Source: Lineus longissimus (Eukaryota; Nemertea; Pilidiophora; Heteronemertea; Lineidae). From it: a DNA stretch of 64,000 nucleotides. The position numbers and the translations under genes were made by a program. Numbering within the stretch: position 1 is the first letter of the stretch; each line of letters begins with the position of its first letter. Location of the stretch: contig NC_088310.1 of the NCBI RefSeq assembly GCF_910592395.1, positions 27,793,491 to 27,857,490 of the forward strand. Direction: 5' to 3'. Positions 1-11,300 of this stretch are shown piece by piece. The notes beneath the pieces are model-generated. The model was not told the origin of the DNA. It saw only the letters and a list, made by a program, of their open reading frames with translations, and ran no database searches.

Positions 1-6
1 ACTTAC

Positions 7-1512
7 TGTCTTATTTTGAGTTTCCACTGGTTTTACAGTATTGTCATTGGCAGCATTGTCATTTCCTTGGTTTTTAGTTGGCAGAATCATTCCTTGACTG
101 AATTCTGTTTTTAAGTCTTTGATATATTTTCCCAATTGTTCTTTGACGAGCTCGCTGCCCTTTAGCCACATGATCTCTTTGACTTTATGGGCGTCGTCCT
201 TGGTAGAGGTCACTGTCACCGAGACCTGTAAGAGATGGGCAAGAAATGTTGGTTTCCTGAACTGAGATGATTTCCTGATTTCCTATAGCAATGTGCAACC
301 AAGGTCAGTATTTCCCAAAGGTTTTTACGTGGCACTGTCCTTGTATGAATCAAGTCAAAAGTAAAAGAGACTCGACGGTTTTCCAGACAAGCATGACAAG
401 AGGAATTTTCAGTGAACACTGCTTATGAATCACTTACATCAAGCTCACTAGCATCATTTTCATCACTCAGATTTGGAACCTCCAGTTTCCCTTTATACTT
501 GGTCTTAGGGTCTGAATTCAGAAAACCTGGAACAAAAAGCCATAGAGATTTTTTATTTTCACATGATTGAATACAATTCTTAGACTTACTAGTGTCTGGA
601 AGTTAAAAGGACATATAGTGACGTCTTTTATGTACCTTTGAATTGAGAATTTATTTTTATGAGAATCTTTCTGATATATAACTTATCCTTGTTTTCTTAC
701 CTGACCATTCAGCCGTCACTTCCCACTCGTAGAAAAATATAAGTTTGCCTTTCCTGTTGTTTGCACAAGCTTCTCCCTCGATCTTGGAAACCTCACTGAT
801 CTGACAACACCCTGGAATCACAAGATATTACATTGATTACTAAATGATATACCAATGTCTACTTCACGACAACATTCTTTAGAGTAGATCATTCAATGCT
901 TCACCTATGATCAGGTTGTCGAAGAACCACTGGGTTCAGTTTTTCTGATCAACAGGTGGTCAAGGGCACAACCTCTCACCTTCCTCCGTCTCCACTTTCA
1001 AGCCATCCAAGAGATCTTTTATCCTCTCCCTCGACCACGGACTGGCATTCTTCTCAGTCCTGAAATAACGAGGTGGAAATTTATGCATACTTTATTATTA
1101 CAACCAGTTCATTCATTCATTCTTTTACGACGTGACTACGACTAACTCTCGGCCTCACTAGAGTCTTTTTATAGATATCACTCTAAGACAGTTCAAGATG
1201 TCAGTCAACATCAAACAGCTAAAAGTCAAAGAGTGGCTTCTCATGAAATAACATGTCAGCGATGGGCTTTTTCAGTTTCTACACAGTACAGAGTACCACT
1301 ACACTACCCGGATAATCCCGTAACCAGAGCAACCTGTGCTTACACACTCGGTACACAATGTTAATGTACATCATATGTACATCCCGTACATAGGAACATG
1401 CAAAAAACCGAGAGGTAATTTGACCGACTCACCAATGCCAATTATTAGGATTTGCGGCATCCGGTCGTTCTTCGACGATCCACCTAGGATCTCCTTCGCC
1501 CCACTTTGCCAT
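7..1512 (-). CDS. AHSA1: Activator of Hsp90 ATPase 1 (Aha1), 5' part of gene
   Basis: Co-chaperone that binds Hsp90 in the cytosol and stimulates its ATPase. Five exons read on the minus strand: 1433-1512 (ATG at 1512-1510), 980-1059, 701-811, 438-526 and 7-225. All have GT donors and AG acceptors, and phases join to give 193 codons. The N-terminus reads MAKWGEGDPRWIVEERPDAA, followed by the NNWHW motif of Aha1. Later exons carry ANNRKGKLIFFYEW, the VPNLSDEN segment and LKTEFSQGMILPT, all diagnostic of the Aha1 N-terminal domain. A donor at 6-1 shows the gene continues leftwards, so the C-terminal half of the usual ~338 residues is outside the window. It is divergent from CATSPERG, about 800 bp between start codons. 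A heat-shock element upstream fits stress induction. Identity is very secure. Exon borders were set by eye from splice consensus and reading frame. Confidence 0.96.
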
Positions 1513-2313
1513 TTTTAAGACGATCAAACCAGAATTAAAGTCACGATTAGCGTTTTATATGCCCGAAATGCCGGTGATTTTTCTTGAAAATTCCAGAAGC
1601 ATGACCCGGAACCGGAAACTTGTGGCCACCTTCTGCTAAAATAGTGAACTAATCCTAAAATTAGCACACGACGTTTTGATAGCGGGAATTTTAAAAAGAT
1701 CTCTCTCCAATACTTGAATAAAATCATAATTCATGTGATAACAATCAACGTCTGGTTTAAAACTATCTTCTGTAGTGCATCAATATCTAATATATTGCAG
1801 CTTAGCGTGATGAAAAGCAACTTGTATAAGCCAACCTTGATTCATACAGGTTGTCCCAGAAAAAATGCACAAGCCACACCCTTGATTCATACAGGTTGCC
1901 CCAGAAAATACAGCTACGAAATCGAAGTTAAATAGTTAATACTTACTACATTGCGGCTTTTTATCTTTTGTGGTTCAGACTTATTTCATATTTGGTCTGC
2001 CTCATATTTATTTAAATTGCAAAGAAAAAAGAAGAGAGAGGTCCCAGTCCCACTCCCAGAATCATGATGCAGTTGCCGGGTGTGGCCCGAGGCGAATGTT
2101 CCAACAATGGCAAGAATAAGACAATAACTTGCTGCTTTTGACCACCAGAGATGACAAAAGGACTAAACCATGACATCATTGTCATCACCAGTCAATGTTG
2201 ATCAATTCACTTTATTCAATGATTGATCTCTACTTGGACATGCCCATCAATCGAATCATGACTCCTAATCCTCCTATTCCAGTTGCTGATCATGATTTGA
2301 TGAAATCTACAAT
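1513..2313. other. Divergent intergenic region AHSA1/CATSPERG
   Basis: Shared 5' flank of two divergent genes. It holds the heat-shock element and a short direct duplication at about 1838-1907 (TTGATTCATACAGGTTG twice, each followed by a CCCAGAAAA-like stretch, about 43 bp apart) that resembles a broken transposon end. No further gene is seen. An in-frame TGA at 2293-2295 fixes the CATSPERG start side. Confidence 0.6.
1581..1598. promoter_or_regulatory. Heat-shock element upstream of AHSA1
   Basis: Four alternating pentamer cores with exact 5-bp spacing: TTC at 1581, GAA at 1586, TTC at 1591 and GAA at 1596. This is the canonical HSF1 trimer site (nTTCnnGAAn repeated). It lies 69-86 bp upstream of the AHSA1 ATG, a core-promoter-proximal position. 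Since AHSA1 encodes an Hsp90 co-chaperone, control by HSF1 is the natural reading, but binding is inferred. Confidence 0.75.
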
Positions 2314-5300
2314 ATGAAGGAGATCCTGATTACATTATGTCTACTGCACCAGCTTTCACCTGGAGCTGCGGACCATTGTTCTTGGTTTGTTGACACTGTT
2401 AAATGGGATGAACCCTTGCAGAAATCAACAACAGTTGGAAATACTATTGAAAGTATAAACACAACAAGTAAAATCTTAGGCATTGACATTCCCAATCTAC
2501 TGATTTATCCACCTAAGGTAATGATGATTTCATTGATATGTGAAATGTGCTTTTGTTGGAATAGCATCTCTAATGATAGAATGTAGTTTAGAATTATTCA
2601 AATTGTTCTGAATCTTTTTAAAAACACTTATCCTGGGACAGGAATGAAGTTGTTATAGATGACATCCATGGATCAATTCACAATCCCTGGAGTTGGTCTT
2701 TATCTGATGTTTCTAAAGCTCATAGATTTGTTGTGTTATTTTCAGGAAGGATATCATAGCTACCCTTATTTCCTGAGAGCAAAAATAGCTTGTAATCATT
2801 TGGAGGTAAGGAGTGTGTTATGCTGCAACCATAGCAACTATTGCGTACAAAAATGGATATTTTCAGAAGGTGCTCTACTGGTAACATAATAATCACTAAG
2901 GACTTGCTTGTTTTCTATACCTGCTGGCTCCAGCTGGGGCATTGGTCATTCACTGTCTTTCTCAATATTCCTGTGCCTCTGTCTGCCTCAAAAAATCAAT
3001 CTGCCTTAAAATTGGTTGACCTGCAGTAGGCCCTATTTAACGCCTTATCTCTTCTGAGCCTTGCAGTTCTAATTCCTGTGTTTATCTGTCTAGATTTCTC
3101 AAGAGCATGGTCGCAGCCTTGCCCTGTCTGGTGTGCGACCTGTGTTTATACTACGCATCAAACGTGATGATGATACCACCTGCTCTGTTGTAAGCCAGCT
3201 CAGGATGGAAGGCATACTCATTGATAAGGCCAATGGAACAGGTAATGTAAAGATCTCACATCTTTTTAGGTGCTGAATGTCATGATTTCTCTCAGACTTT
3301 GGGACATTGGCCGTTGATCAGCCCTGAATCACAAGTTCAAAATTCTGAAAAATTTTCAAAGTCAAAAAAGTTTTGGGACTGATGATGTTGGTTCGTTTTG
3401 AGCAGAAAACCAAAAAAACCAGTGAAAAAAAGTTTTGGACTTAGAAATTTTTTCAACTTTCAGTCAGTTCAAAATTTTGAGACAAGGTATTGCTCCAGAT
3501 CTCAGAGCTTGAACTTAAGACCACAACTGCCACAGCATGTGTTCTTTTTGATTTTATCCTTCTTATTCTGTTCTTTAGATGTAAATTGTTCCAGCACGAT
3601 CTGTTCCCCAGTATGGCTTGCACCCCTTCCTGTTGGACCTAACATGCTGTTGATGCCAGTCATCGTTGATGTGGAGGGTTTAGGTTGTGAATGGTCAAGT
3701 GCAAGGTGAGAACATCACTATCTGAATCTACTGCCCAAAATGCACCGGTTGGTTCCATTTCCACTGCTGATGCTGATCACCATTGATGCCCTGGATTGCG
3801 GAAAGTATTAGAGAGCAGTAGTTTATTAGGAGCAATATCACCTGATGTTTTCTGTTTTGCAAAAGTTGATATTTTACCAAGTGATGTGTTGCATGTTGTT
3901 TTGGCTTCTCACAACTCTCTACTTACAGCCTTGGTATCATTCCAGGCACGTCATCCACTTGGACAGCTTTGTCACATCATCACCTTCAGAGCCTGGCTCC
4001 CTAATCAACGCCCTTGGTGAGAAAGCAGACTTCAATGAACTAGAAGACGTCCTATCTGAAACGAAGGCCTACCCCAACAAGTTTATCCTGGAGCTGTCTC
4101 CGGTAGAAGTGATCAGTGGTTTCGGAAATAACCTGATGCTCTATAGCAGTGATGATTTCTTGAATATAACATTACTTAGAGTAAGAAAATATTAGCCATA
4201 TTGCAGCGATGAGTCCCCCTTTTGGGTAAAAGTCTTTGAAATTGATCGAAAGCTCCTTTAAGATGTCAACATTAACTGTTAATGGACCCTACATTTTTGG
4301 AAAACGACCTCCTCTCTGGGGGAGCCTGGCCAGTTTATAACTTGAAAACTAATCTCCTGATCATTTCCTTTTCTAGTTCTGTAAACAGTTGCTTTTCTCA
4401 TACACGATCTTTTCTTTTAGTTACAACCACTCAATAGATCACCTGTGTGTCCATCTTCTCACTTTACCTCACCTGATGAGATTTTCGACACTGTTACCCT
4501 CTCTGATAGCGTCCTAATAAGTACAACGGTAAGTATACCAGACTCATCTGATGAGATGATATAAGTACTCAGAAACACCAATTACATCCCTCAAATACAT
4601 GGCCATGCTTGCCATTATGTAGATTTCAAGCTTGTTGTTGAAACTTTTGTGGTCCATTGACTGAAGTCATGGAGATTTAAGGACAAGACGATGTGCAGGA
4701 CTGTCTTCACTCGTCAGTGCGTGCCTACCTAACGTTATTTGTCTGTTTGTAACAGGTTGGTGTGATACAAGAGATGGGAAAGTTCAAGTCTGTGGAGATG
4801 GGGCCCAAGTTGGTGTTCAACAAAAGCTGTGTAAAGGAGATCATTATACCGAAACAGCACATCCCCAAAGTCCACTACGTCTTCCTTAGGACCACTGACC
4901 ATAAGGTGTATATGAAGGATCAAGTGTCGGACCTCAGCGGTAGGTTGGCAAACTGAGGTACTGGTTCTTTCAACGATGCCTGCAGGAAAAGCCTAATACG
5001 TCCTGGATGGTATAAGGGTACAAGATCAGCCTTAACATCCTGATTCTGTCCACCAGGATTAAGCGTGGTGTTTCCTAATGCCTGGCCTTGTTGATGGTAC
5101 TATCCGCCATCTGGGAAATCATGTTCTGTGTGATCTCTTGAGAATGCAAGGTGCATATATCAACCTGGGAAAACCCACCGAACTGATGATTCTTCTCAAA
5201 TTGGTTCAAATTGGTAGTCTTCAGATGATTGATAGGAGTAATGGATCGGGTCTTTTTCATTGACTGATGATGTAATTCGTCAGAAAAGCGTCAGTTGTGC

Positions 5301-8300
5301 TGAGTACTTGAAGAAAGCAGAGCCACCTATTGGCCACCCTGTGTAAATTAATCAGACCCACATGGCCTCAGTTTACCATCTCACATTAATATTTCAGGGT
5401 TGTGCTTGTCTTTCTCCGAGGTCAATGACACAGGTCGAGGAGTGTGTGACATCACTAACGACACCTACTGCCAAGTCGTCTCACTAGATGTCCTCCCGAC
5501 AGGCCTTGTCAATGGTCTGATATTGTTGGAGACGGGCGACACGCCGGATCTCACTGACTATAAACTGCTACATTTTAGAGGTAAATCCATGTGATGAAAG
5601 CATTTGTTAATGATACAGCAGCATTTTGATCAGTTTTCTGTCATTTAACTGTGTATGGTGCGGAGAGCTCATTTTGAGTGGGTTTTCAGAATAGCACAAT
5701 GAATAAGATTTGAATAAACGTGATACCTGTTATATGGTGGTTGGCCCAGTGGTTAACTGAATCTGATAGAGAGAGTGACCCTTACAGCACAGGTTTCCTT
5801 TGGCTTCTCCAGTTTCCTCCTACGCGGCATTAGAACTTGTCCGATCCTCGTTGACACCATATTTTATAGGTTTTCAACACCGCATTTAAACAAGAATTGA
5901 AAACTCGCTTGCCTCTCTTCAGATGGTAACATCACATTGCTTTACACCATCCCCAAAGACGTGATGATCAACCCAGCTCATGCTAACCATGTTCTATTGG
6001 AAGAATCGAAACTGGTCAATTCAGAGCAAGAGGCGATCTCGAAGATGGTGAACATCCAGGGAATATCCACCACAGCACACATATCAATTGAGATCTATCT
6101 CTGGGGGAGTCATCTTGTTCAAAGGTAGGACACTGGCAAACTGGAACTCAGGTGGAGAACAACAAGTGTTGGTGACAGTTTCACACACTGAGTCACCTCT
6201 CCTCCTCTTTGGAGGACACAGATTATTCTTAGTTTTTTGTGGTGAAAGCCAGAATAATCTGATTTGGTATCCTAATTTCACTTGGTGCAACCCCCTTTTG
6301 ACTTCCCATGCTAAAGATCTCACATTAGTTTAGCACTTGTTACCTTACTGGAGCCTACTCCTGACTGTGGGTCGTGAAAGCTCTTTGAGCTGAGATTCTG
6401 CCGACGGAAAAGAACTTGGCTTTTTCATCGCTATGTGGTGTATTTTGTTTTCAGCTTTGACGGCGGGAATGCGTTCATCTTGATGAGTGGCTATAACAGT
6501 GATGGTAACATTACACTCTTCACATCATCACTTGATGGTCACTTTGTCCTTCTCAATGACAAACAGGAGGTGAGTCTAGCCTTGCCTTTCTCTCTGTCCT
6601 TCTCAACACAGGAGGTGAGTACTCTAGCCTTGCCTTTCTCTCTGTCCTTCTCAACACAGGAGGTGAGTAGTCCAGCCTTGCCTTTCTCTCTGTCCTTCTC
6701 AACACAGGAGGTGAGTAGTCTAGCCTTGCCTTTCTCTCTGTCCTTCTCAACACAGGAGGGGAGTACCCTTAAGCCTTGCCTTTCTCTCTGTCCTTCTCAA
6801 CACAGGAGGTGAGTACTCTAGCCTTGCCTTTCTCTCTGTCCTTCTCAACACAGGAGGTGAGTAGTCTAGCCTTGCCTTTCTCTCTGTCCTTCTCAACACA
6901 GGAGGGGAGTACCCTAGCCTTGCCTTTCTCTCTGTCCTTCTCAACACAGGAGGTGAGTAGTCTAGCCTTGCCTTTCTCTCTGTCCTTCTCAACACAGGAG
7001 GTGAGTGCTCTAGCCTCGCCTTTCTCTCTGTCCTTCTCAACACAGGAGGTGAGTAGTCTAGCCTTGCCTTTCTCTCTGTCCTTCTCAACACAGGAGGTGA
7101 GTAGTCTAGCCTTGCCTTTCTCTCTGTCCTTCTCAACACAGGAGGTGAGTACTCTAGCCTTGCCTTTCTCTCTGTCCTTCTCAACACAGGAGGTGAGTAG
7201 TCTAGCCTTGCCTTTCTCTCTGTCCTTCTCAACACAGGAGGTGAGTAGTCTAGCCTTGCCTTTCTCTCTATCCTTCTCAACACAGGAGGTGAGTAGTCTA
7301 GCCTTGCCTTTCTCTCTGTCCTTCTCAACACAGGAGGTGAGTACTCTAGCCTTGCCTTTCTCTCTGTCCTTCTCAACACAGGAGGTGAGTACTCTAGCCT
7401 TGCCTTTCTCTCTGTCCTTCTCAACACAGGAGGTGAGTACTCTAGCCTTGCCTTTCTCTCTGTCCTTCTCAATACAGGAGGTGAGTACTCTAGCCTTGCC
7501 TTTCTCTCTGTCCTTCTCAACACAGGAGGTGAGTACTCTAGCCTTGCCTTTCTCTCTGTACCTTCTCAACACAGGAGGTGAGTACTCTAGCCTTGCCTTT
7601 CTCTCTGTCCTTCTCAACACAGGAGGTGAGATGTCTAGCCTTGCCTTTCTCTCTGTCCTTCTCAACACAGGGGTGAGTACTCTAGCCTTGCCTTTCTCTC
7701 TGTCCTTCTCAACACAGGAGGTGAGATGTCTAGCCTTGCCTTTCTCTCTGTCCTTCTCAACACAGGAGGTGAGTAGTCTAGCCTTGCCTTTCTCTCTGTC
7801 CTTCTCAATGACAAACAGGAGGTGAGTAGTCTAGCCTTGCATTTCTCTCTGTCCTTCTCAACACAGGAGGTGAGTACTCTAGCCTTGCCTTTCTCTCTGT
7901 CCTTCTCAACACAGGAGGTGAGTACTCTAGCCTTGCCTGTGATGGTTCCCTTTAGTGGTTGAATGAGACCTTCAGCTTTTGAAACAGTTCAAGCTTCAGA
8001 CATTAGAAAATGGAGTTTCACTCAAAGTTGATCTTCATGTTTCAGATTTGGATTGGTTTAACGGCCAGTTGGTTCATCACACGGATTTACCCGTCGATCT
8101 CCTGGTCCGCGTATATGTTGACAAATAGAATTGACCTGTCCAACAAGGAGATCAAGACGCTGTCTTTATTCTTTGACTCTAATAACGAAGTCAGTCAGGT
8201 AAGATAATGTCTAACTGTGTTTATGCAGTACTGTAGCTTTCTCCTCCCGTGGCCTGCCACCTAAAGTTCTTACAAACGCTCAGTGTCATCCCTATTGAAG

Positions 8301-11300
8301 GAACCAGCTAATAAGAAGCTCGGTTCTACTCACATCTCCAATCCCTATAACTTAACCTGACAAGAAGGCAGCTTGTACCTAATATCATATGCCATTTTAC
8401 CTCCTTACAAGAAGACTAAGGTCAATCATATACCTGCCTCTGGTATTTGCTGTTTTTAGCTGCTTGGTTACACAGATGATGAGGGCAATGTCCAAGTCAA
8501 GCACATGAAGATTCCTGCTGTCGAGATACTGAGTAACATCATCTTCGAGGACGTGATTCATAAAGACCCAAGAAAATTGTAAGTTTACCTAATGTGTTTT
8601 GTATGATATGTCAACTAAAGGTATGGTGAGCTACGCACATGCCTGACTAGTCATCTGTTGATCCTGGCATTGATTCAAACTCCTCCAAGAAGTATCAATG
8701 TCCTGATATCCCGCAAGAAACTATCACTTTATCTTTTCAGGCAGAACGAGATTGCAGCTGAATCAGCAGACTACAGCCACTTCTCCGAGGAGAATGCTTG
8801 TCCATTTCATAGTATACTGTTTACAATGCCTCACAGTATCATGGGATTCACTGCAAAAGAGGTCAGCCTGAGTAATTATTGATGGGTGGGGGCCTTAGCA
8901 GTGCTGTCGGGACTTTCAATGAAGTACAGTGCAGTACGTGGTCTTTTGTTTCTTGATTAGGCTGGGGAGTGAAAGTAAAATGCTTTGAGACAGTACAGTT
9001 GACAGTATAAAGCATTGTATGAACAATTTACATTTGTTGGCTGGAATCAAATTGTGATAAAAGGTAAGAATGTGATTTACTTGGGTGACTTTCAGGTGTT
9101 CCTATTTGGTCCTCCTCGTCAGTTCCACGGATACGGCCAGAGTGACAACGCACTGAAGGGCACACTCGTGCACCAGGCCGCCGTACACCTACTCCTCACG
9201 AAGGAGCATGCCCAGGACAGGATGTATCTGGACGACTTCAACAGTCACACAGCCAAGTGGAAGGCTGAAATAGAGAAAGACAAAGGGCAGGAGGTAAAGA
9301 ATGTTTCATATGTGACTTTGTCAGCTTGAATGCGATGAATCATGGTTTATACCAGTACAGTGGAACCTTGTCAAAGTGAACACTTTTACTGAGAACACAG
9401 GTGGTAAACTGCTTGCCTCTTCCCATCTCACTACAAGGAAGTGGACTGATTCTCTTGGTACCAAAGGGCTAGGTTGTCATGAGGCTCCACTGTACTAGTG
9501 AATATTCTTCTTAATGCTGCTGACACCAGAGTGCTAGATAGAACTAACTTGAGAGTCCTCTGAGTGAATATTTGCAATTTTTCTTTAATATTTCTACAGG
9601 CTGATACTGACTTTAAGTTCACCAATGGTTTGCTGAAGGACGGCATTCATCTACACATCGAAGAATACATGAAGGTAAGGTTGTGGGAAATGGTATAACT
9701 TCATGGCCGACTACCGGTGTGCAGTAAGTAAAGTTTGTCCTTGGTCAGCCAAACTGCTGATAGGGCCTAGTTTGACAGGAAAACAGGACTTGGCAACTTT
9801 AGTCAGACAATTCTTCAATTGCCAAACCCAGCAATGGGAACTGAAGAGTTGTACAAAGCCATTTGCAAAGCAAGACTCTGGGACATCTGATCAGGTATTG
9901 GCAAATGAGAAGACAACTGAGCTGAAGACAACTGAGCTGAAGACAACTGAGCTGAAGACAACTGAGCTGCAGTCCCAAATTGTGTTCGTCTTGCTTGAGG
10001 GAAGTAGTGGCAGGTGTATTCTTATGAAGTCTTGAGTTCTTGTCTCTGTATAATGTTCATTTCAGGAGTTTGTGCCACAAAACGATGTGTTGATCCATTT
10101 GCCAGAGTTGATCTACCTCGACAAGAATGTGACGTTTCATTTTACTATAGAAGTCCATCTCTCATCAGATGAACACATCAGTATGTACTCTTCATTCATT
10201 TTAAAGACAAACTTCAAATTTGACCAGCTCTCACCATTTCAGTTTGTTGTTCTCACGGCCAGATTGTTCTTACACAAGATTGTAATGTGATGTGTGGAGA
10301 TTAATGAGTACCAGATGTGTGACACAGTGATGGGTAGTGGTGAGAGCACTGGGCTTGTAACTGGGAGCTCGTAGGTTCAACTCTCAGTCATATCAGTACT
10401 GTTTTATCTTCATGTGCTCTTGTGTATTTGCAGTGGAACACGAAAGTGGGGTTCACAGTGTCGAGGACTCGCAGATCTCAGTCAAGATTGCTAATTCGAG
10501 TTTACTGACAGTCAGTAACAATCGGCAAGAACACCATCAAACAGAAATGGTTGTGTTTGAATATGACATCGCTGCCTCAGATACTCTGAGTATACAGAGT
10601 CTACCGGGGAGGGATCTTCTGACGTCTTGTGTTAACTTCCATGTTGAGGATTCACTCCTGAAATGTGTGCAACAGGAAAGCAGTGGAAGAGAAGTTGGGT
10701 TTCAGGTAGGTGTTGACAAAGATATCTTGACTTGTGACCTGACAGCATCTCGAGAATCGTGGCCGCCATCCTGATCTGTCAGCACTGGATTTTGTCTATG
10801 CCGATCTTTCAGAGTTGAATTTGTTCATAAGTTCAAAATTCTGAAAAATTTTGATGAAATGTTGATGAAATGTGTGAACCTATTTGATTGATTGCTTTGA
10901 AAGCTGAACAATACTAAAATTAAGATTGCGCATATGTTTTCAGGGTTCTTACAAGATGAATGTCCTCCTCGGCTGTCCACCCAACTTAGACCTCATGTTT
11001 GACATCCAGGCGTCATTGAGTGCAGTGGAGCATTCTGACTTGGGGGAATTCCCGTGGGACTGCTTGGTGGTGGATCCAGACTTTCCATGCTTTTACTTTG
11101 GAAATGGTAAGAATCAGCTTGTTGGCAATACTCGAGTTGGGCACACCATATTGCTTTTGACCTTGAGTGAGGCACTTCACTACAATTGCCACAACATTTA
11201 AATGAGACTTTAGTATGTTATCCCTTGTATCTGGTGCCAACGCAAACCCCAGCCATGTTGACAGTAGGTTATCATGTTCTTCCAGTCAATGGTTGAAGAC

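Noticed and set aside
6747-7825. Long open frames of 258-349 codons on both strands
   Set aside because: They run through the 48-bp minisatellite. Frames stay open only because the unit is a multiple of three and lacks stops.
6570-7938. CRISPR-like regular repeat array
   Set aside because: Units are directly adjacent with no unique spacers, and the sequence is a eukaryotic intron.
10325-10400. Functional tRNA-Thr
   Set aside because: The anticodon-like TGT and B-box-like motif are present, but acceptor and T arms do not pair.
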